Part shown: in pieces, positions 54,171-61,546 of the stretch | Layout: each line of letters opens with the position of its first letter | Numbering within the stretch: the stretch's first letter is position 1 | Source: Nonlabens sp. Hel1_33_55 | GTDB taxonomy: Bacteria > Bacteroidota > Bacteroidia > Flavobacteriales > Flavobacteriaceae | Direction of reading: 5' to 3' | Length of the DNA stretch: 64,000 bases | NCBI RefSeq assembly: GCF_900101765.1 | Contig: NZ_LT627735.1 | Coordinates: 868,001 to 932,000, forward strand | Translations under genes and position numbers: made by a program | The notes under the pieces: model-generated | The model's input: the letters and a program-made list of their open reading frames with translations, nothing else | What the model was told of the DNA's origin: nothing | The model's database searches: none

Positions 54171-54558
54171 TGATAGCTATAGCTGAAATTTCTACATTGA
54201 CGTATTTAGGAAGGTTAGCAACCTCAACAGTTTCTCTTGCTGGTGCGGTATCCTCATTGAAATAACTCCCATAAATCTTATTCACGGTGGTGAAATTTTT
54301 CATGTCACTCAAAAATATACTGGTCTTAATCACATGATCAAAACTCATTCCCGCAGCTTTCAAAACCTCTTGCAGGTTTTTCATTACCAGATGGGTTTCT
54401 TTTTCAAGGTCTTTAGTCTCTATATTTCCTGTTGTGGGATCAATAGCAATCTGGCCACTGGTATAAAGTGTATGTTGGTGTAAACCTCTCCATAGCACGG
54501 CTTGATTATAGGGGCCTATGGGATTAGGAGCTGTTTTTGTATAAATGATTTCCTTCAT
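54163..54558 (-). CDS. RidA/YjgF-family deaminase
   Basis: A 131-residue RidA-type protein, which hydrolyses reactive enamine/imine intermediates of amino acid metabolism. It has AVLWRGLHQHTLYTSGQIA, the MKNLQEVLKAAG helix and the catalytic-region TAPARETVEVANLPKYV with the conserved Arg, ending VEISAIA. First gene of the ridA-phosphorylase-ppk1-binding-protein operon. Confidence 0.93.
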   Translation of the reverse strand: MKEIIYTKTAPNPIGPYNQAVLWRGLHQHTLYTSGQIAIDPTTGNIETKDLEKETHLVMKNLQEVLKAAGMSFDHVIKTSIFLSDMKNFTTVNKIYGSYFNEDTAPARETVEVANLPKYVNVEISAIAING

Positions 54559-54643
54559 AATTATAAATATAATGGTTTATGGATGAGCAAAAAAAAACGC
54601 ACCATTTTCAGGTCCGTTTTTACAATAGATTTAGCTTTTGAGG

Positions 54644-55792
54644 CTATTGATCGTTTTCCATCAGTTCCATTTCAAAGATCAAATTTGAGTTGGGTGGTAT
54701 AGGGCCATTTCCAGCTTCACCATAAGCGAATTCTGACGGAATGAAAGCCACAATCTTATCACCATAATTCATTGAAAGTAATGCATCTCTAAATCCTGGA
54801 ATCGCTGCTGCTTGATTGCTGTATTGTACAGGTATAGGGCGATACATGTTAGCTCTTTCCTTATTAGGATTAAGTGCATCAAATTCTTGAGCCGTTTCAA
54901 TATCACTACTGTCAAAAAGGTTCCCATTTTCAAGAAAGCCAGAATATTCAAGCAACACTCTCGTTCCTTCTTCTGGTTTTGCACCGGTTCCTTTTGAAAC
55001 AGTGTAAATCATAACATTGCTGTTGGGAAGTTTACTAGCTTTACTTTTAAGGTCAGCAAATTCTACTGCTTTTGCTTGTCGTTTTGCAGGTGCTGCGGCA
55101 CGACGGTCTTCAGCTAGTTTTTCTGCTGCTAACCTTTCTTGTTCTGCTAATTCTTGACCTTCTTTAAAAGTTTTTACAGCATCCCATTTTTGAGCATCCT
55201 TTCCTTTTCTAATGATTTTGACAGATTTCATTACAACGCTATCTAATGGGCGATTGTCTCTAGGATTAGTCGCAACCGTAGAAATAGAATCGATCACGGC
55301 AAGACCTTCAATCACTTTACCAAAAACGTTATAACCTCCATCAAGGTTAGCATTAGGCTCGTCCATGATAAAGAACTGGCTACCATTTGTATTAGGACCC
55401 GCATTTGCCATGGAGAGAATTCCTTTCTCGTCATGCTTCAATGTATCAACAATTTCTTGTGCAAATTGATATCCTACTTGTCCAGAACCAGTACCTGTAT
55501 AATCGCCACCTTGAATCATGAAACTATCGATAACTCTGTGAAATACAAGACCATCATAGTATGGTTTTCCTTTCAAACTATCCAGTACAAACTCGTGGTT
55601 ACCTTCAGTAAGCGCCACAAAGTTAGCTACGGTGGTAGGTGTTGCTTTGTAGTACAACTCGGCGAGCATGGTTCCTTTGGTTGTTTTGAATTCTGCATAG
55701 ATGCCATCTTCAATATCAGGATATTCATTTTTACAAGATGCTGCAGTTAAAATAATGGCTAGAATCAATAGTAAGCCGTGAATCTTCTTCAT
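54644..55792 (-). CDS. lipoprotein with cyclophilin and FKBP domains
   Basis: A 382-residue exported peptidyl-prolyl isomerase fusion. The signal peptide ends in ILTAASC (lipid Cys20). Residues about 30-195 form a cyclophilin (LVFHRVIDSFMIQGGDYTGTG, GSQFFIMDEPN). A charged helical linker rich in Ala/Glu/Arg follows, then an FKBP domain (GTRVLLEYSGFLENGNLFDSS, IPGFRDALLSMNYGDK, ELMEND end). It probably folds periplasmic or outer-membrane proteins. Next to GldI, another FKBP. Confidence 0.9.
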   Translation of the reverse strand: MKKIHGLLLILAIILTAASCKNEYPDIEDGIYAEFKTTKGTMLAELYYKATPTTVANFVALTEGNHEFVLDSLKGKPYYDGLVFHRVIDSFMIQGGDYTGTGSGQVGYQFAQEIVDTLKHDEKGILSMANAGPNTNGSQFFIMDEPNANLDGGYNVFGKVIEGLAVIDSISTVATNPRDNRPLDSVVMKSVKIIRKGKDAQKWDAVKTFKEGQELAEQERLAAEKLAEDRRAAAPAKRQAKAVEFADLKSKASKLPNSNVMIYTVSKGTGAKPEEGTRVLLEYSGFLENGNLFDSSDIETAQEFDALNPNKERANMYRPIPVQYSNQAAAIPGFRDALLSMNYGDKIVAFIPSEFAYGEAGNGPIPPNSNLIFEMELMENDQ

Positions 55793-55834
55793 GTTAGAAA
55801 TTTTAATTTTTATTATAGGGTTTGTGGTTGAGTC

Positions 55835-55850
55835 CGCTTTCGCGAAAGCG
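55835..55850. repeat. 16-bp palindrome copy 16 (16/16)
   Basis: Exact copy in the 72-nt gap between gldI and the cyclophilin-FKBP gene. Confidence 0.95.
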
Positions 55851-55864
55851 GAACAAATTTAATA

Positions 55865-56425
55865 TTATTTACTCTTATCAATCTTAAGCAATTTCACCGT
55901 GCTTTTGATAGGTGTGTGCAGGCCTATGCGTTTCTCGTCACCATAAAAACCGTACGCCGTATAGGAAGGAAAGTAGAAAATCACCTCGTCGTTTACCTGC
56001 ATAAGTTTCAATCCTTCACGTAATCCCTTGAAAATACCGTATTCCTGCTCCAGGCTCTTTGTTACGGGAGATAGCTCTTCTTCACTGTATATAGTCTCTC
56101 CATCTAGCGTCTCCATGTTGTAATTAAACGTGACGCGATCGCCAAATTCGGGACGGTCACCTGCGATGCTGTCCTGGACGATAAAGCGGTAATAGAATCC
56201 ATTGGGAGAACGGGAAAATTCTGCTGAATCTGCCTCAATCAACTTCTCGATGTAAGCTTCCTCTGCAGCATTTCTTTGCTTGTTGAGTTCTATGGAAAAG
56301 TCAGTAGTTGTGCTGGTCTTGCGTTCAATAGGTTCACGTGGCTCCAGATTCTTACAGCCTACCATAACACTGACAAACAGCGCAATCATGATACTATATT
56401 TGTGTGCCCTGAAGTGCTTTTTCAT
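55865..56425 (-). CDS. gldI: gliding-motility lipoprotein GldI, FKBP-type isomerase
   Basis: A 186-residue lipoprotein: basic start, hydrophobic core, lipobox ending in MVGC, then an FKBP-type domain (FGDRVTFNYNMETLDGETIY, LREGLKLMQVNDEVIFYFPSYTAYG). It matches GldI, required for gliding in Flavobacterium johnsoniae, where it probably folds gliding or type IX secretion parts. The chosen start overlaps the nrnA-type gene by 32 nt; the inner Met 12 residues on would weaken the signal peptide. Confidence 0.85.
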   Translation of the reverse strand: MKKHFRAHKYSIMIALFVSVMVGCKNLEPREPIERKTSTTTDFSIELNKQRNAAEEAYIEKLIEADSAEFSRSPNGFYYRFIVQDSIAGDRPEFGDRVTFNYNMETLDGETIYSEEELSPVTKSLEQEYGIFKGLREGLKLMQVNDEVIFYFPSYTAYGFYGDEKRIGLHTPIKSTVKLLKIDKSK

Positions 56426-57419
56426 AGTCGCGCAATATAAGGATTAATTTGGCTTTAGTCTCTTCCATATTCAGTTCTGACCTGCCGCCAGCGGCATTTT
56501 TGTGTCCGCCACCATTCCAGTGTTCACGAGCCATTTGATTGACATCAAAATCACCTTTGGATCGCAGGGAAGTCTTGATAATGCTTTCGTCCTTTTTCTC
56601 GATGAAAATCTGAGCAAATACAATGTCATTGAGACTCAAAGCATAGTTCACAAAACCTTCTGTATCGCCTTTCTGGAAATTGTTGTCGTCCAGCTCTTCT
56701 TGCGTCAACGTGATAAAAGCGGTACGTAATTCTGGTAAAACTGTCAGATTGTTCAAGGCTACTCCTAAAAGCTTCATGCGGGATGGCGTGTTCACATCAT
56801 AAATCTTACGGTTGATGGCCTCACTTTCTGCACCTTTATCCACTAGATCTGCAGCTACTCTCAATGTGGTAGATGTTGTAGATCTATATTTGAAACTGCC
56901 TGTATCAGTTAAAATACCGGTATAGAGGCTGGTCGCCATAGCGGGATCGATCGTATCAAGTGCTTTCATTTTATCAAGAAAATGATACATCATCTCACAC
57001 GTACTACTCATGCTGGTATCGCTATACATATAGGTAGCAAAGTCATCTGGCTGCTGATGATGGTCAATCATTACAAAGGTCGCATTTGCCGCAGAAAGCG
57101 GTTTCTCCATATCACCGGCACGATGGAAGGCATTATGATCCAGAATAAATATAAAATCTGCTGTTGCAATCAATTTATCAGATTCATCGCGAGTCTGTTC
57201 ATAGTTGAGGATGTCCTCACTATAAGTCAACCAGGATAGAAATGATGGAAAATCATTAGGTGAGATCATGGATACTTGATGATTCCCCTTTTTAAGATAA
57301 CCATACAAAGCCGTTATGGAGCCCACAGCATCACCATCCGGACTTTTGTGGGGAACAATAACTATCTTTTTAGGTGAGGACAATTCAGCTTTGAGCTTTT
57401 GTATTTCTTGATCTTGCAT
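56394..57419 (-). CDS. DHH-family phosphoesterase (NrnA-type)
   Basis: A 341-residue DHH/DHHA1 protein resembling NrnA, which degrades very short RNAs and the nucleotide pAp. Motifs are VPHKSPDGDAVGS, ILDHNAFHR, MIDHHQQPDD, and the DHHA1 end GGGHKNAAGG. I use the ATG at 57417-57419; the TTG nine bases upstream belongs to the -7 box. It precedes and overlaps gldI, an arrangement I also recall from other Flavobacteriia. Confidence 0.92.
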   Translation of the reverse strand: MQDQEIQKLKAELSSPKKIVIVPHKSPDGDAVGSITALYGYLKKGNHQVSMISPNDFPSFLSWLTYSEDILNYEQTRDESDKLIATADFIFILDHNAFHRAGDMEKPLSAANATFVMIDHHQQPDDFATYMYSDTSMSSTCEMMYHFLDKMKALDTIDPAMATSLYTGILTDTGSFKYRSTTSTTLRVAADLVDKGAESEAINRKIYDVNTPSRMKLLGVALNNLTVLPELRTAFITLTQEELDDNNFQKGDTEGFVNYALSLNDIVFAQIFIEKKDESIIKTSLRSKGDFDVNQMAREHWNGGGHKNAAGGRSELNMEETKAKLILILRDYEKALQGTQI

Positions 57420-57425
57420 AGACTG

Positions 57426-57433
57426 CAAAAATA
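57426..57433 (-). promoter_or_regulatory. -7 box of the nrnA-type gene
   Basis: Minus-strand TATTTTTG ends 6 nt before the ATG at 57419. Confidence 0.55.
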
Positions 57434-57507
57434 GGATTTCTAGTACTCAGATACAGATCCTATAGTCCTTAAGTGAAATGATGAATAGCCAAAAAATCCC
57501 AAATGAA

Positions 57508-57539
57508 TTGTCCTAAGCCTTTTATATACCGTATTTTTG
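57508..57539 (+). promoter_or_regulatory. promoter of ndk
   Basis: TTG at 57508-57510 and TATTTTTG at 57532-57539, 21 nt apart, fit the Bacteroidota -33/-7 pair. The ATG is 23 nt further on. This is the most complete promoter I see. Confidence 0.65.
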
Positions 57540-57562
57540 CACCGCAATTTTAAAAACAGTAA

Positions 57563-57982
57563 ATGGCAACGAATAGAACTTTTACAATGATCAAACCTGA
57601 TGCTGTCGAGGATGGACACATTGGAGCTATATTAGAAAAAATAACTAGCAGCGGCTTTAAGATCGTCGCTTTGAAACTAACGCAAATGACTGTTGCAGAT
57701 GCACAGGAATTTTATGCGGTTCACAGCGAGCGCCCATTCTATGGAGAGTTGGTTGAATTTATGTCTCGCGGCCCTATAGTGGCAGCTGTATTAGAGAAGG
57801 AAAACGCAGTAGCAGATTTCCGTACACTAATAGGAGCAACAAACCCTTCAGAAGCAGCTGATGGTACCATCAGAAAATTATTTGCAAAGAGTGTAGGCGA
57901 GAATGCTGTTCACGGTAGTGATAGCGATGAGAATGCGGCGATTGAAGCAGCATTCCATTTTGCTGGAAGAGAGATGTTCTAG
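57563..57982 (+). CDS. ndk: nucleoside diphosphate kinase
   Basis: Ndk equalises nucleoside triphosphates via a phosphohistidine. The 139-residue protein has TFTMIKPDAVEDGHIG, the SERPFYGELVEFMSRGP block and the active site NAVHGSDSDENA with His117. It is monocistronic with its own promoter and terminator. Confidence 0.97.
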   Translation: MATNRTFTMIKPDAVEDGHIGAILEKITSSGFKIVALKLTQMTVADAQEFYAVHSERPFYGELVEFMSRGPIVAAVLEKENAVADFRTLIGATNPSEAADGTIRKLFAKSVGENAVHGSDSDENAAIEAAFHFAGREMF

Positions 57983-58003
57983 AGAACATTTTATATCATA
58001 TTG

Positions 58004-58035
58004 AAAAACCCATCTCGATTTGAGATGGGTTTTTT
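58004..58035. terminator. terminator between ndk and the converging small gene
   Basis: AAAAACCCATCTC, 5-nt loop, GAGATGGGTTTTT; A and T runs on both sides make it usable from both strands. Confidence 0.9.
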
Positions 58036-58043
58036 GTTTAGTT

Positions 58044-58059
58044 TGCTTTCGCGAAAGCG
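58044..58059. repeat. 16-bp palindrome copy 17 (15/16)
   Basis: TGCTTTCGCGAAAGCG between the ndk terminator and the stop of the small membrane-protein gene. Confidence 0.9.
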
Positions 58060-58066
58060 AATTTAT

Positions 58067-58288
58067 TCAGCCTTTGTGATTTTTAAGATCTTTCAATTTA
58101 TACCTACTTCGCCACAAATAATAAATGGCCATGACAATCAAAGGTGCAATGGTTTGTAAAAATAGCCATGCAAAATGTTTCCAGTTAAAATATTCATACT
58201 GGAAATTTATATCCGAACTATAGAACAGCAGTGATAGAACAGCCGCTGCAATACTTCCAGCTATAAAACCTTTGTAAATATTACCCAT
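58067..58288 (-). CDS. small two-span membrane protein
   Basis: A 73-residue protein with two hydrophobic spans (IAGSIAAAVLSLLFYSS and WLFLQTIAPLIVMAIYYLW) and a basic end. No family recognised. It overlaps the end of the lipoprotein gene by 8 nt and is the last gene of the Maf operon. Confidence 0.6.
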   Translation of the reverse strand: MGNIYKGFIAGSIAAAVLSLLFYSSDINFQYEYFNWKHFAWLFLQTIAPLIVMAIYYLWRSRYKLKDLKNHKG

Positions 58289-58703
58289 CTATCCGTATCA
58301 TTTCAAATTCTTCTGGACCATCTGGTGTGTAGGAAACGCATTTGTATCCATAATCCATAACATCTGTGATGACCACTCTCAGGACACTAGACACTACCGC
58401 CATGTTATCTAGATTGTCTGTATCTGTAATATGTAGTTCGTATTCACAGTCTGTGATCCATACGACATCACTATAAATCTTGAGATCATCGGTTTCGCTT
58501 ATTTCAATACTGGTAGTTTCATTGCGATCAATGATCCATTCGCCATAAGCAGGATTGGCATATTTAAATTTACCAGTCTTCACCGATGAACAATCCAAAA
58601 CTTCAACAAGCTCATCCTCTTCAACCGATTCTTTATCGGTTTTACAACTCATAGCTAAGCTCAACATCAAAGCTAGTAGAGTAGTAGTTGCTATTTTTTT
58701 CAT
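58281..58703 (-). CDS. lipoprotein of unknown function
   Basis: The start MKKIATTTLLALMLSLAMSC (complement of 58701-58703) gives a 140-residue lipoprotein and an ATGA overlap with maf. After an acidic stretch the mature part is beta-rich with several Cys (VLDCSSVKTGKF, WITDCEYELHI, YKCVSYTP). No domain recognised; outer-membrane lipoprotein is likely. Confidence 0.7.
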   Translation of the reverse strand: MKKIATTTLLALMLSLAMSCKTDKESVEEDELVEVLDCSSVKTGKFKYANPAYGEWIIDRNETTSIEISETDDLKIYSDVVWITDCEYELHITDTDNLDNMAVVSSVLRVVITDVMDYGYKCVSYTPDGPEEFEMIRIDG

Positions 58704-59290
58704 TCTTGGAAATTGTTTGAAAGCCATTGATAGACTTTAGGTAAAGGTAATCCCATCACGTTATAATAGCAACCATCCAATTTTTCAATGGCAGTATAAC
58801 CTATCCAATCCTGAATACCGTAAGCACCAGCGCGATCCATAGGTTTATAGGTTTCTACGTAGTAAGAGATTTCAGCGTCTGTGAGGTTTTTAAAGTACAC
58901 TTTTGTGGAATCTGTGATAGTATCTTGACTGGTGCTTGTCGTGAAGGTAACTGATGTGAAGACCTCATGCATCTTTCCGCTCATGGATGCTAACATTTCT
59001 TTGGCGTGGCTTAGGTCTTTTGGTTTTTCCAGCGCAGCATCTTCCAGCCATACGATGGTATCGCTGGTAATGATTAATTGGTTGTCTTTGATGTTGTTTT
59101 GAAAGGCTTTCGCTTTAAGCTCAGAAAGAAAGGCTGTGATTTCTCCTGCTTTAAGCTCTTTGCTATAAACTTCGTCAACGGGTCTTGTCTCAATTCTGAA
59201 ATCAATATCCAATTCCTTCAACAATTCCTGTCTTCGCGGCGATTGTGAGGCAAGAATAATATCTAGGTGCTGTAATTTTTTCTGTAACAT
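58700..59290 (-). CDS. Maf-family nucleotide pyrophosphatase
   Basis: A 196-residue Maf-type protein, which hydrolyses non-canonical nucleoside triphosphates. It starts near LASQSPRRQELLKEL, with ITSDTIVWLEDAALEKP and the end motif AYGIQDWIGYTAIEKLDG. It is directly downstream of the UbiA gene without a gap. Confidence 0.92.
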   Translation of the reverse strand: MLQKKLQHLDIILASQSPRRQELLKELDIDFRIETRPVDEVYSKELKAGEITAFLSELKAKAFQNNIKDNQLIITSDTIVWLEDAALEKPKDLSHAKEMLASMSGKMHEVFTSVTFTTSTSQDTITDSTKVYFKNLTDAEISYYVETYKPMDRAGAYGIQDWIGYTAIEKLDGCYYNVMGLPLPKVYQWLSNNFQE

Positions 59291-60193
59291 TTAAAATTTT
59301 ATAATGGCGATGCCTATGATTCCTGTCAGCAAAACTAATTTACAAACAAGGGATAAGATTGCAAGCTCTTTAGTGGATACTGAACTCCACAGCCGTATTC
59401 CCAGATACATTAGCGGAGCCATAATCAGAAATACTGTATAATAAACGCTGATACGGTCTACATAAAGTACGGTAGTCAAGAAGTAACCCATGATAAGTAA
59501 TAAGATAATAGTATAAACCGCCAATACTTTCAAGGCTCTGTCACGACCCAATAAAATTGCGAGACTATTACGTCCTGTAGCATGATCGCCTTTTATATCC
59601 TGACAATCCTTGATACTTTCCCGCAATAGATTGACGACGACAGCAAATAGGGCAAAAATTAAAAGATGCTGAAATACTGCCAATTGTTCCGCTCTGTTGA
59701 ATTCCGTTATGGATGGAACCAATTCAAAAACAGCGGTTATAACAACCACAAAACCAACTAAAACCGATATTAGCAGGTTACCTAACAATAGTACCTTTTT
59801 TAAATACGTTGCATAGAAGTATAACAAAAAAGAAACGATTATAAATACCGCCGCAAGACTTGCCAGACCTACCGAATTTGCCAAAATAAATCCAGCAACA
59901 ACAGCAAGTATCGTCAATATTATGTAAAAGTTGAAAGCCTTCTTTTCTGTGATTTTTTTACCTACCAGTACCTTATCGGGTTTGTTCAGTATGTCCGTCT
60001 GCACATCATAAATGTCATTGATCACATTACCGCTAGCGGTTAATAGAGCAGTGGAGATCATCAATAGAGCAACCTGCCAAAGCTCCAAAGCTAGATCTGC
60101 ACCCGTTTGAGGCAGATAACCATAAATGATAACCAGTTGCGTGAGCGCGGTCATCAATACGTTGGGCCAGCGAGAAAGTTTAAGATAGATCAA
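59291..60193 (-). CDS. UbiA-type prenyltransferase
   Basis: A 300-residue integral membrane prenyltransferase with about eight spans and both Asp-rich motifs, NDIYDVQTDILNKPDK and DCQDIKGDHATGRNSL. In Bacteroidota this gene is often labelled geranylgeranylglycerol-phosphate geranylgeranyltransferase, but substrate assignment by sequence is weak; a quinone or lipid prenylation role is equally possible. Its start overlaps the KdsC stop by 4 nt. Confidence 0.88.
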   Translation of the reverse strand: MIYLKLSRWPNVLMTALTQLVIIYGYLPQTGADLALELWQVALLMISTALLTASGNVINDIYDVQTDILNKPDKVLVGKKITEKKAFNFYIILTILAVVAGFILANSVGLASLAAVFIIVSFLLYFYATYLKKVLLLGNLLISVLVGFVVVITAVFELVPSITEFNRAEQLAVFQHLLIFALFAVVVNLLRESIKDCQDIKGDHATGRNSLAILLGRDRALKVLAVYTIILLLIMGYFLTTVLYVDRISVYYTVFLIMAPLMYLGIRLWSSVSTKELAILSLVCKLVLLTGIIGIAIIKF

Positions 60194-60723
60194 CTGCTGG
60201 CAGCGGTTTTACCGTGTTCAACATTCCATTTACCATGAACTTTCATAACCTGCTCAATAACGTCACGCACGCAGGCATCGCCTCCAGTTTTATGCGAGAT
60301 GTAGTCACTCACTGCCTTGACCTCTGGAATAGCATCTTGCGGGCAAGTGGCAAGACCTACGTATTCTAACACAGGAACATCTGGCATATCATCGCCCATG
60401 TATAGAATTTGATCAACTGTAAGATTGTGTTTTCCCATGTATTCTTCAAGCTGAATCATTTTGTCACTCGCATTGAGAAACACATCATCAACGCCTAAAC
60501 CTAGCAGTCTGGATTTCACACCTTCGTTTTTTCCACCTGTTATGATACATACTAGATAGCCATTGTTAAGCGCTGTTTTCATGGCATAACCATCTTTGGC
60601 ATTCATGGTACGTAGTAATTCACCACTTTCTGAGATCAGTAGTCGGCCGTCAGTTAGTACACCGTCTACGTCAAATATAAAAGCCTTGATATGGGTGAGC
60701 AATTTCTTATAATTAGTCTTCAT
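60190..60723 (-). CDS. KdsC-like HAD phosphatase
   Basis: A 177-residue HAD-superfamily subclass III protein like 3-deoxy-D-manno-octulosonate 8-phosphate phosphatase. FIFDVDGVLTDGRLLIS carries the nucleophile, CIITGGKNEGVKSRL is motif II and YMGDDMPDVPVLEYVG motif IV. It would free KDO for lipopolysaccharide. I start at MKTNYKKLL; an earlier Met adds seven residues and more overlap with the DUF2520 gene. Confidence 0.85.
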   Translation of the reverse strand: MKTNYKKLLTHIKAFIFDVDGVLTDGRLLISESGELLRTMNAKDGYAMKTALNNGYLVCIITGGKNEGVKSRLLGLGVDDVFLNASDKMIQLEEYMGKHNLTVDQILYMGDDMPDVPVLEYVGLATCPQDAIPEVKAVSDYISHKTGGDACVRDVIEQVMKVHGKWNVEHGKTAASS

Positions 60724-61459
60724 AGGTTCGTTTAATGGATTCACTTATAGCCAGATACATGGCTTGATCTGATTCTTTGAGTTGTTCTAAATGCCTATTT
60801 ATGGTTGCACTATCACCGCGTCGCGCTGGACCGGTTTGAGCATCATGAGGTTTTGATTGCTTGGCATTTTCCAACGTTTCTGTTTGCAAACCTTCCAACA
60901 ATTTTGGATCTAAATCTGCTGCTTTCAGGATTTCAGCAGACTTGTAATAACAGTGATTCACAAAATTGTTCATATACACCGCAGCAAGATGAAGCTGTTG
61001 TCGTTGCGTGGAGTTGATGTGAGTTCGCTTTCGCGAAAGCGAGCCAGCCACCATCCATAATTTTTCTTTCATTTCCATTGAACCTGATTCCAGACAAATC
61101 GTGATTTCTTCCAGATCTGCCTGACGGTATTTATTGAACGTTTGAGGTATATACAAAACGCCATATTCATCATGACTATCTAAAACACTCATAGGAACGC
61201 TGCCGCTCATGTGTGCTACTGGCTGATTTGCTGGAATTGATGCGCTTACTTTTTCAATGGAATCGTCAGGAACTGCAAGTAAGTACAAATCACATTTAGG
61301 AAATTTTTCCTTAAATAAAGGAGCCTTGATTTGCGGAATATCATTCAAGCTATGGTTGGTGTAACCCATCAGTTTGATTTGAGAATCTTGATCAGATTCC
61401 AACGCAACGCATAATTGCTTTCCCAGATTACCAGTACCTATGACAAAAACAGTGATCAT
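60713..61459 (-). CDS. Rossmann-fold DUF2520 protein
   Basis: A 248-residue protein with an N-terminal NAD(P)-type loop (VIGTGNLGKQLC) and a C-terminal DUF2520 domain (INSTQRQQLHLAAVYMNNFVNH, TGPARRGDSATINRHLEQL). It resembles ketopantoate-reductase-like proteins; substrate unknown. First gene of the operon running through KdsC, UbiA and Maf. A palindrome copy encodes GSLSRKRTHI at the hinge between the domains. Confidence 0.87.
   Translation of the reverse strand: MITVFVIGTGNLGKQLCVALESDQDSQIKLMGYTNHSLNDIPQIKAPLFKEKFPKCDLYLLAVPDDSIEKVSASIPANQPVAHMSGSVPMSVLDSHDEYGVLYIPQTFNKYRQADLEEITICLESGSMEMKEKLWMVAGSLSRKRTHINSTQRQQLHLAAVYMNNFVNHCYYKSAEILKAADLDPKLLEGLQTETLENAKQSKPHDAQTGPARRGDSATINRHLEQLKESDQAMYLAISESIKRTYED
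61026..61041. repeat. 16-bp palindrome copy 18 (16/16)
   Basis: Exact copy in the DUF2520 gene, read as LSRKR at the inter-domain hinge. Confidence 0.95.
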
Positions 61460-61519
61460 ACTGTAAAAATAGGAAGTAACAAGCGACAGACAAGGTATGG
61501 CAGTGCGGCTTTTGTAAAG

Positions 61520-61527
61520 TATCTTTG
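61520..61527 (+). promoter_or_regulatory. -7 box of the ccsBA-type gene
   Basis: TATCTTTG ends 19 nt before the ATG at 61547. Confidence 0.5.
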
Positions 61528-61546
61528 CACACTCTTAAAAACACCT

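Noticed and set aside
54583..54625. Terminator after the cyclophilin-FKBP gene
   Set aside because: A and T runs flank the stretch but the arms between them do not pair well.
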